From contig NZ_WLZW01000001.1 in NCBI RefSeq assembly GCF_009707665.1, positions 1,426,001-1,490,000 on the forward strand: a stretch of 64,000 nt of DNA, read 5' to 3'. The notes beneath the pieces are model-generated. The model made no database searches. It was given only the letters and a program-made list of their open reading frames with translations, and was not told the origin of the DNA. The DNA comes from Planomicrobium sp. YIM 101495. Its GTDB lineage: Bacteria > Bacillota > Bacilli > Bacillales_A > Planococcaceae. Of the stretch, positions 53,985 through 64,000 are shown one piece after another (the first letter of the stretch is position 1; every line of letters begins with the position of its first letter). The position numbers and the translations under genes were made by a program.

Positions 53985-54428
53985 TTATTTTTCTGCTACA
54001 GGACCCAGTGCGAACAAGATGTCGCATTCACAGGCAAGTTCTCCGTTGACTGTCGCAATGGCATGTCCACGTCCCATAGGTCCACGCATCTTCGTCAGTT
54101 CCACTTCGAGTTTCAGTTGATCTCCAGGAACAACTTGACGCTTGAAGCGGCAATTGTCGATGCCAGTGAAGAAGGCGAGACGTCCTTTGTTCTCTTCCAT
54201 CTGCAGTACAGCTGCTGCTCCTACTTGTGCGAGTGCTTCTACGATCAAAACACCTGGCATCACTTTGTATGAAGGAAAATGGCCGTTGAAGAAGTCTTCA
54301 TTGGCCGAAACGTTCTTCAGTCCGACTGCACTCTTCCCTGGTACGATCTCCAGCATCCGATCCACCATCAGCATCGGGTAACGATGCGGCAAGATCGCTT
54401 CGATTTGTTCATTTGTCAGCAAGTCCAT
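53985..54428 (-). CDS. fabZ: 3-hydroxyacyl-[acyl-carrier-protein] dehydratase FabZ
   Basis: 147 residues, usual length. [35 protein letters not shown] (catalytic His and Glu) and [11 protein letters not shown]. Dehydrates 3-hydroxyacyl-ACP in fatty acid elongation. Precedes no other fab gene; it follows an EpuA-like gene by about 25 bases and is probably cotranscribed with it. Confidence 0.95.
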   Translation of the reverse strand: MDLLTNEQIEAILPHRYPMLMVDRMLEIVPGKSAVGLKNVSANEDFFNGHFPSYKVMPGVLIVEALAQVGAAAVLQMEENKGRLAFFTGIDNCRFKRQVVPGDQLKLEVELTKMRGPMGRGHAIATVNGELACECDILFALGPVAEK

Positions 54429-54452
54429 CTCTCCCTCTCTGTAGGCGAACGG

Positions 54453-54737
54453 TCAATCACTCGTTCCACCCATGATATCAAAAATGTGCTGCCATGTTTC
54501 CACTTTCAATGCGTCACTTGGTTCCCCGTCACCGATTACGCCATAACCGACCATCACACCGAGCACAATCGCACCAGCCAAGAGGGCGAGGACGAGAATG
54601 ATGCGCAGCCAGATCGGGAACATGCGAATCTGTACCCACCATGTTTTCTTCGCTTTTTTCTGTTCTTCTTTTGCTTCGGTCTTCGGCGAGGATTTCGCTT
54701 CTTTACGGAGCGAAACTTTTTTATTTTCTTCAGCCAT
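54453..54737 (-). CDS. EpuA-like small membrane protein (often labelled RNA polymerase subunit beta)
   Basis: About 94 residues; start uncertain (ATG 54737 with a close AAAGGA, or TTG 54749/54758). A lysine/glutamate-rich cytoplasmic tail (KKVSLRKEAKSSPKTEAKEE), then one membrane helix (IWLRIILVLALLAGAIVLGV) and a short outside tail. This layout between fabZ and mbl is the EpuA family; the name RNA polymerase beta is a common mislabel. Confidence 0.75.
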   Translation of the reverse strand: MAEENKKVSLRKEAKSSPKTEAKEEQKKAKKTWWVQIRMFPIWLRIILVLALLAGAIVLGVMVGYGVIGDGEPSDALKVETWQHIFDIMGGTSD

Positions 54738-54890
54738 TCCTTTAGACAACCTTTCCAAAGATGCATGCCGGCATATGATTTTGAGCCGGTCAATCTATCA
54801 TTGAGCTTCCAGCGTTTTCGCTTACATCCAGTATACTAAATATCTGCTTAGCTGGCATCTGTCAATTTTCACATGCACTCCTGCTCATTG

Positions 54891-55880
54891 CTACTTAAGG
54901 CGTTTGTTCAAGGATTCCAGCATGATTCCTGTGCCATGAGCTACGCAATCAAGCGGATTTTCCGCGATAAAGACCGGTACTTTCAGTTGTTCCGTGAATA
55001 GTTGCTCCATGCCGTGCAGCTGTGCACCGCCACCCGTCAGGAAAATCCCGCAATCGATGATGTCCGCTGATAGTTCCGGTGGTGTCTTCTCAAGCACATT
55101 CTTAGCGGAAGCGACGATCATATGGACCGACTCCCGAAGCGCCCGCTCGATCTCACCCGAGTTCAATTTGATCATGCGCGGCAATCCCGTCACCATGTCA
55201 CGGCCACGGATTTCCATTTCGTCCTTCCGGCTGTCCGGATAGACGGTACCGATCGTCACTTTGATCTGTTCGGCCGTCTGCTCACCGATCAATAAGTTGT
55301 ACTGCTTCTTGACGTATTGGAGAATATCCCGGTCGAACGTGTCGCCTGCGACTTTCAGCGACTCACTCGTCACGATGCCTCCCATGGAAAGTACAGCGAC
55401 GTCGGAAGTGCCTCCGCCAAGGTCGATCACCATGTTGCCGGATGGTTCGTAAATCTCCATCCCCGCTCCGATCGCAGCGACTTTCGGCTCTTCTTCAATG
55501 TAGACTTTCTTGCCGCCCGCTTTCTCTGCCGCTTCCCGGATGGCTTTTTGTTCGACGCTCGTCACGTTCGTCGGACAGCAAATCAAAATCCGCGGCTTCG
55601 ACATGAAGCCACGTAATTTCAAGCGGTTGATGAAATGCTTGAGCATCGCTTCCGTGATCCCGAAATCTGCGATGACGCCATCCTTCAATGGACGGATCAC
55701 CTGGATGTGTCGCGGCGTACGCCCGATCATCTTGCGCGCTTCTTCCCCGACTGCCACGATCTGGCTGGTCTTGCTGTCCACTGCCACTACAGACGGTTCA
55801 TTGAGGACGATTCCTTTGCCTTTCACAAAAACAAGCACGTTCGCCGTTCCTAAATCGATTCCTATATCTTTTGAAAACAT
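54891..55880 (-). CDS. mbl: Actin-like cell-shape protein Mbl
   Basis: 329 residues. KDIGIDLGTANVLVFVKGKG (phosphate 1), VIDLGGGTSDVAVLSMGGIV (phosphate 2) and FLTGGGAQLHGMEQL (adenosine). Position next to murA and fabZ, and the NVLVFVKGKGIVLNEPSVV form, mark it as Mbl rather than MreB. Guides lateral wall synthesis. No flagellar flhO/flhP genes follow, unlike in B. subtilis. Confidence 0.93.
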   Translation of the reverse strand: MFSKDIGIDLGTANVLVFVKGKGIVLNEPSVVAVDSKTSQIVAVGEEARKMIGRTPRHIQVIRPLKDGVIADFGITEAMLKHFINRLKLRGFMSKPRILICCPTNVTSVEQKAIREAAEKAGGKKVYIEEEPKVAAIGAGMEIYEPSGNMVIDLGGGTSDVAVLSMGGIVTSESLKVAGDTFDRDILQYVKKQYNLLIGEQTAEQIKVTIGTVYPDSRKDEMEIRGRDMVTGLPRMIKLNSGEIERALRESVHMIVASAKNVLEKTPPELSADIIDCGIFLTGGGAQLHGMEQLFTEQLKVPVFIAENPLDCVAHGTGIMLESLNKRLK

Positions 55881-56007
55881 TCTCCGTTTCCCCTTCCAGC
55901 ATGGTACCCATTCTCATTCAAATTAATGATGCTCCTAACTGAATATTCTATCACAGTTTTCACGTAATGGACAAAATTTGAAGGTGGAAAGACCCGCTCA
56001 ATAGAAA

Positions 56008-56049
56008 AAATGCCTAGTCTTTCGGAAAGAAAGATCCAGGCATTCATGA
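56008..56049 (-). terminator. Terminator of murA
   Basis: ATGCCTGGATCTTTC...GAAAGACTAGGCAT with T-tract on the minus strand. Confidence 0.85.
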
Positions 56050-56074
56050 TAAGAATATTTTATGAGAAATGAGA

Positions 56075-57373
56075 TCAGTTTACTTGGAGTACTTCTGTCT
56101 CTGCTTCTTCAAGTGATACACGTTCGATGTTTGCACCGAGTGATGCAAGTTTCAAGTGGAACCCGACATAGCCGCGATCCAAATGCTGAAGTTCGTTGAC
56201 GCGTGTGATGCCTTCTGCTGCAAGTCCTGCAAGAATCAATGCCGCTGCTGCACGGAGATCCGTTGCTGCAACTTCTGCGCCTTGCAATTGCGAAGGTCCT
56301 TCCATGATGACCGAACGTCCTTCGATCTTCACCGAAGCGTTCATCCGGCGGAACTCTTCCACGTGCATGAAGCGGTTCTCGAAGACCGTTTCCGTCAAAA
56401 TCCCGTTGCCTTGTGCTGTCAGCATCAGTGACATCATCTGTGACTGCATGTCTGTCGGGAATCCTGGGTGTGGCATCGTCTTGATGTCGATGGAACGAAG
56501 TGGGCGGTTCGAGCGGATCCGCAAGCCTTCTCCCGTTTCCGTAATGTCGACACCCATCTCTTCCATTTTGGAGATCAATGCTGCCATATGTTCAGGAACA
56601 GCGTTCTCGATGATGACATCGCCTTCCGTGATCGCTGCTGCAACCATGAACGTTCCAGCTTCTACGCGGTCGGGGATGATGTAATGCTCTGCACCATGCA
56701 ATCCTTCGACGCCTTCGATACGGATCGTGTCCGTACCAGCACCGACAACACGTCCGCCCATTTCATTGATGTAGTTCGCAAGGTCGACGATTTCCGGCTC
56801 TCTTGCAGCGTTTTCAATCGTTGTCACGCCATCTGCCAAAGCTGCTGCCGACATGATGTTCTCCGTCGCACCCACGCTCGGGAAGTCCAAGTAGATTTTC
56901 GCCCCGCGTAGACGACCATCAGTCTTCGCTTCTACATAGCCATTGCCGAGTGTAATCTGTGCGCCCATCGCTTCGAAGCCTTTCAAGTGCTGGTCGATCG
57001 GACGTGAGCCGATTGCACAGCCGCCTGGTAGAGCGACGCGAGCAAAGCCGTTGCGTGCGAGAATCGGGCCCATAACCAGGATGGAAGCGCGCATTTTGCG
57101 CACGTACTCGAACTGCGCTTCACTCGCGAGTTCAGGAGTCGCATCGATAATCATCATTTTTTCTTCCGCAGAATAATGAGCTGTCGCCCCTAAACTTTTC
57201 AATACGGCTTGGATCGTATAGACATCCGCCAAGTTCGGGACTTCCTTGATCACGCTTTTCTTATCAGTCGCTAGCAACGCTGCTGCCAGGACCGGCAATA
57301 CCGCATTCTTCGCTCCTTCCACTCGTACTTTCCCCTTTAGCTTTTGGCCACCCGTTACAATAATCTGTTCCAC
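56075..57373 (-). CDS. murA: UDP-N-acetylglucosamine 1-carboxyvinyltransferase
   Basis: 432 residues from GTG 57373 (GGAGG eight bases upstream); the frame runs on to 57403 without a site. [17 protein letters not shown], the PEP-adduct cysteine in [20 protein letters not shown] near residue 117, and [20 protein letters not shown]. First committed step of peptidoglycan synthesis. Gene order ywzB-murA-mbl is the B. subtilis murAA order. Confidence 0.95.
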   Translation of the reverse strand: MEQIIVTGGQKLKGKVRVEGAKNAVLPVLAAALLATDKKSVIKEVPNLADVYTIQAVLKSLGATAHYSAEEKMMIIDATPELASEAQFEYVRKMRASILVMGPILARNGFARVALPGGCAIGSRPIDQHLKGFEAMGAQITLGNGYVEAKTDGRLRGAKIYLDFPSVGATENIMSAAALADGVTTIENAAREPEIVDLANYINEMGGRVVGAGTDTIRIEGVEGLHGAEHYIIPDRVEAGTFMVAAAITEGDVIIENAVPEHMAALISKMEEMGVDITETGEGLRIRSNRPLRSIDIKTMPHPGFPTDMQSQMMSLMLTAQGNGILTETVFENRFMHVEEFRRMNASVKIEGRSVIMEGPSQLQGAEVAATDLRAAAALILAGLAAEGITRVNELQHLDRGYVGFHLKLASLGANIERVSLEEAETEVLQVN

Positions 57374-57712
57374 TAAAAAACCCTCCATGTATAAAATAAT
57401 CATCTATATGTACGTAAAGTCCAATGTCATTTTTTTGCAAGCAAATCTTCTTTATCGTACATGTTTTTCGTCTCAACGACAAGTATCAAGTGTCCCATTC
57501 ATCTGCTTTTTTCCCAGAAATCCGACTTTTTTCGACATTCAGCCATATTTGCTTCATCTCAATAGAATGTTACAAAACGATTACAGAACTTTTCCCTCTC
57601 AACATAGTCTCAAACGTAATTCACCAATAATTTCCCGGGAAATAAGAAACATCCTTTGTTATTCGCTGTTCTGCCACATTCACGAAGTTCATGCCCACGG
57701 CATAACAGCGAC
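57374..57712. other. Intergenic region upstream of murA
   Basis: About 340 bases, AT-rich, with no supported gene; an open minus-strand frame across 57621-58007 is a shadow of ywzB and the atp terminator. Promoter of murA expected here. Confidence 0.4.
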
Positions 57713-57946
57713 TTAGAATAAATAAGGTAGCTGTCGCGACCATGAAGCGATATTCAGGAAAAATGTCGATACGGCCATGCCGATCATGATACTTAAGAAA
57801 ATGTAGAGAATCTGTGCTTGCAGGACATGATGTTTGCGGATCCACTTTTCGAACATGACTGCCCGAAGTGCATAAAATGAGACGCCTACAAAGAAGATGT
57901 GGCTGATGATGGAGATGAGTGCTGTTTGACCAATCATGATTTCCAT
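57713..57946 (-). CDS. ywzB: DUF1146 membrane protein YwzB
   Basis: 77 residues, start after AGGAGG. Two hydrophobic helices (TALISIISHIFFVGVSFYAL; ILYIFLSIMIGMAVSTFFLN) with a WIRKHH linker, the DUF1146 layout. Lies between atpC and murA as in other Bacillales. Function unknown. Confidence 0.88.
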   Translation of the reverse strand: MEIMIGQTALISIISHIFFVGVSFYALRAVMFEKWIRKHHVLQAQILYIFLSIMIGMAVSTFFLNIASWSRQLPYLF

Positions 57947-57965
57947 TTCCGCTGCCTCCTAATAG

Positions 57966-58002
57966 AAAAAGAGCGGGCAAAAGTCGGATGACCTGTGCCC
58001 GC
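57966..58002 (-). terminator. Terminator at the end of the atp operon
   Basis: GCGGGCA...TGCCCGC with minus-strand TCTTTTTC, just before the ywzB ribosome binding site. Confidence 0.75.
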
Positions 58003-58018
58003 CCCAATCATTTATTTT

Positions 58019-58381
58019 AGCTCCAGCGCTCAGGCCTTCGGGTCGTAAGCCAGCCCGGCGAAGCGGCAAAAACACGCCACTACGCCGGTCCGTCTTATGC
58101 CTGTCAGGCCTTAACGAGCGCTTACGCTTTTCTTTGTCCAGACTCCAGCTGCCAGACCCTCCAGACGCTTCGCCTTTACACCTGATGGCTGAAATACGCC
58201 ATCATTCGCAAAGGCTCCAGCGCTTGTCGGGTCTAAACGGCAGCCTTCGCTTTTCTTTGTCCAGACTCCAGCTGCCAGACCCTCCAGACGCTTCGCCTTT
58301 ACACCTGATGGCTGAAATACGCCATCATTCGCAAAGGCTCCAGCGCTTGTCGGGTCTAAACGGCAGCTTACGCTTTTCTTT
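58019..58381. repeat. Tandem 123-bp intergenic repeats (two full and one diverged unit)
   Basis: Two nearly identical 123-bp units (58136-58258 and 58259-58381) start GTCCAGACTCCAGCTGCCAG and end GCTTTTCTTT; a diverged unit precedes them from 58019. Another single unit lies at about 60338-60455 between atpD and atpG. The rare difference CCTTCGC/CTTACGC at the unit ends suggests gene-conversion-like turnover. Confidence 0.9.
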
Positions 58382-58784
58382 ATACATTACCCTCATACAC
58401 GTTGATACGGTTCATCGCCCGTTTGAGCGATAGCTCTGCGCGCTTGAAGTCGACGCCGTCTTTCTTCGCCTGCAACAGACCTTCTGCACGTTTAGCAGAT
58501 TCCTGTGCACGTGCGATGTCGATGTCCGCCGCCAGCTCAGCTGACTGCGCTAAGATTGTTGCTTTGTCAGGACGGATTTCTAGGAACCCGCCGTTGACAG
58601 CGACCAATTCCGTTGAGTTCTCTTTCTTGAGTCGGACTGCGCCGATTCCAAGAGGAGCAACTGTCGGGATGTGACCGGGCAAAACACCCATTTCACCGGT
58701 AGCTGTTACCGCAATAATCATGGAAACTTCAGAATCGTATACTGGGCCGTCGGGAGTGACAATATTGACTGTAATGGTCTTCAT
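58380..58784 (-). CDS. atpC: ATP synthase F1 subunit epsilon
   Basis: 134 residues. [40 protein letters not shown] and the C-terminal helical pair. Its stop codon abuts the 123-bp repeat. Last gene of the atp operon. Confidence 0.95.
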   Translation of the reverse strand: MKTITVNIVTPDGPVYDSEVSMIIAVTATGEMGVLPGHIPTVAPLGIGAVRLKKENSTELVAVNGGFLEIRPDKATILAQSAELAADIDIARAQESAKRAEGLLQAKKDGVDFKRAELSLKRAMNRINVYEGNV

Positions 58785-58808
58785 TTTTTCCCCTCCTGGT
58801 CCCCTGTA

Positions 58809-61334
<2,526 letters not shown>

Positions 61335-61359
61335 TTAGTTTTCTCGTATTCGAAACGGT

Positions 61360-62886
<1,527 letters not shown>

Positions 62887-62898
62887 CTAATTGAATGT

Positions 62899-63429
62899 TT
62901 ATCCGATCAATTGACGCTGCAGACGTTCGAGCTTCGAACTGACAGAGCTGTCAAAGATGCGGTTGCCGATTTGAAGACGCAATCCTCCGATAAGGGACGG
63001 ATCGATGATGTTTTCAATTCGCAAAGATTGTTTACCGATTTTTTTCGCAAAAGCTGTCGAGATGGATGCTGTCTCTTCTTCCGTCAAAAGACGGATCGAG
63101 TAAACTTTCGCATCTTCGATTCCTTTTGCATCATTCGAGCGTTTGATGAACTCATCCGCGATGCTGCCGACTTCTTTCAGGCGTTTACGCTCCCCTACCA
63201 GCTGCAGTGTATTCAAAAGATACGGCTGCGCGCCACCGAATAGCTCGGTAACCAGGTTCTTCGTACGTTCCTGTGTCAGTTTTGGCGATGCAAGCAATTT
63301 GTGCAGTTCCGGGTTGTCCTGGAACACTTGCTTGATCTCACGAAGGTCCTGCTCCACTTGTTCTGTTACGCCATGCTTTTGGGAAACTTCGAACAATGCT
63401 AGTGCATAACGTTCTGCAGCTTGACTCAT
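62899..63429 (-). CDS. atpH: ATP synthase F1 subunit delta
   Basis: 176 residues. AERYALALFEVSQKHGVTEQ and IIDPSLIGGLRLQIGNRIFD. Overlaps the atpF stop by four bases (ATGA). Peripheral stalk cap. Confidence 0.95.
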   Translation of the reverse strand: MSQAAERYALALFEVSQKHGVTEQVEQDLREIKQVFQDNPELHKLLASPKLTQERTKNLVTELFGGAQPYLLNTLQLVGERKRLKEVGSIADEFIKRSNDAKGIEDAKVYSIRLLTEEETASISTAFAKKIGKQSLRIENIIDPSLIGGLRLQIGNRIFDSSVSSKLERLQRQLIG

Positions 63430-63947
63430 TGCAATTCGCCTGCCTTCGCAATCGTTTCATTAATCAATTGGCGGTTTTCCTCTTCTGAAATCTCTTTGTC
63501 CAAGACTTTAGAAGCGGCAAGAAGTGACAATGCCACAACTTCGTCGCGTACTGCAGCGATCGCTTTTTCACGTTCGTTTGCAATTTCTTGAACAGCTGCG
63601 TCTTTCATGCGTCCAGCTTCAGCACGAGCCGTCGTGATAATGTCCTCACGCGAAACTTCGCCTTGCTTTTTCGCATTTTCGACGATCTGCTGTGCTTGCG
63701 TACTTGCATCTTTCAAGATAGCACGCTGTTCTTCCAAAAGTTTATGTGATTCTTGGCGGCTGTTTTCAGCTGCTTCGATCTCGCTAGCGATCAATTCCTC
63801 ACGCTGCTGCATAACTCCCATCAATGGGCCCCATGCGAATTTCTTCAAGAGCAACATAAGTAGTGAGAAGATCACTAATGTGACAATGATGTCACCGATA
63901 TTCAAAAACTCCCCGGCCGCGCCGAGTACGAGGTGATCAAAAAACAC
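63426..63947 (-). CDS. atpF: ATP synthase F0 subunit b
   Basis: 173 residues from GTG 63947 (AAGGGAG upstream). One N-terminal membrane helix (GDIIVTLVIFSLLMLLLKKF) and a long coiled coil (EIEAAENSRQESHKLLEEQR). Peripheral stalk. The rest of F0 (atpE, atpB, atpI) lies beyond the edge. Confidence 0.95.
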   Translation of the reverse strand: MFFDHLVLGAAGEFLNIGDIIVTLVIFSLLMLLLKKFAWGPLMGVMQQREELIASEIEAAENSRQESHKLLEEQRAILKDASTQAQQIVENAKKQGEVSREDIITTARAEAGRMKDAAVQEIANEREKAIAAVRDEVVALSLLAASKVLDKEISEEENRQLINETIAKAGELQ

Positions 63948-64000
63948 GATTGTTTCACTCCCTTCAAGAGCATAAAATAAAATTTCTTCTATTTATATAT

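Noticed and set aside
57621..58007. 128-residue minus-strand frame overlapping ywzB
   Set aside because: Shadow of ywzB and of the atp terminator; ywzB itself has the correct start and family.
58134..58433. 99-residue frame with two identical 41-residue repeats as a protein
   Set aside because: It is the tandem 123-bp DNA repeat (41 codons per unit), running into the end of atpC on the other strand; no start signal.

Overview
The window looks like a chromosomal segment of a low-to-mid GC, Gram-positive, S-layer-bearing bacterium of the Planococcaceae/Caryophanaceae type (Sporosarcina, Planococcus or Bhargavaea relatives). The evidence is the Bacillus-like order fabZ, mbl, murA, ywzB, atpCDGAHF, the SsbB/YwpF neighbourhood, strong AGGAGG-type ribosome binding sites with many GTG/TTG starts, seven SLH-domain proteins, and csaB, the pyruvyl transferase that prepares wall polysaccharide for SLH binding. 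Species identity is inference.

Layout. 1-3449: a partial secreted subtilase, an acyltransferase-3 membrane protein, a strong candidate small RNA (about 2372-2500, + strand) and a nitrilase-family amidohydrolase. 3533-14637: a region dominated by secreted proteins and by the most unusual feature of the window, the parts of an ORF-less, apparently split group II intron. A domain I-IV-like core (about 11477-10713, minus strand) follows a large SLH S-layer gene. Two near-identical 93-nt domain V/VI modules lie at 10620-10712 and 3982-4074. Each has its own promoter-like sequence and leads into an open frame that has no ribosome binding site or start at its beginning, encodes an acidic S-layer-like segment and ends at a hairpin. 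This resembles the published alternatively spliced S-layer intron of Clostridium tetani, but one module here is about 7 kb away from the core, beyond a 1512-codon nuclease gene and a NERD-domain gene, which suggests splicing in trans. A bifunctional extracellular nuclease (5691-10229) sits between the two cassettes.

15180-25200: secondary wall polysaccharide synthesis: an O-antigen-ligase-like protein, a GT4 glycosyltransferase and GalU in one minus-strand operon; UDP-ManNAc dehydrogenase and a TagA/WecG-type transferase in another; and csaB, a second GT4 and a MurJ-type flippase in a plus-strand operon. 25689-36601: six consecutive minus-strand genes, each an SLH anchor fused to a different enzyme or domain (GH73 glucosaminidase, NlpC/P60, subtilase, amidase_3, UshA-like nucleotidase, CAP). 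CsaB-dependent polysaccharide would be their attachment site.

36700-48000: metabolic and accessory genes: two M20 peptidases (one RocB-like), a second NERD protein, an EamA transporter, a LysM-NlpC/P60 hydrolase, a YIP1/HlyD-like pair, a DUF2187 protein, an LD-carboxypeptidase, a 35-residue membrane peptide and an IDEAL-domain protein. 47840-52092: a SWIM-SNF2 helicase operon. 52132-57946: housekeeping genes ssb, ywpF-like, fabZ, epuA-like, mbl, murA and ywzB. 58380-63947: the ATP synthase operon from atpC back to atpF, cut at the window edge before atpE.

Intergenic DNA carries three families of exactly 21-bp-period arrays (12 conserved plus 9 variable bases, usually five units), a recurrent GC-rich terminator hairpin that often accompanies them, 60-bp double palindromes around the second NERD gene, and a 123-bp repeat inserted at two places in the atp region.
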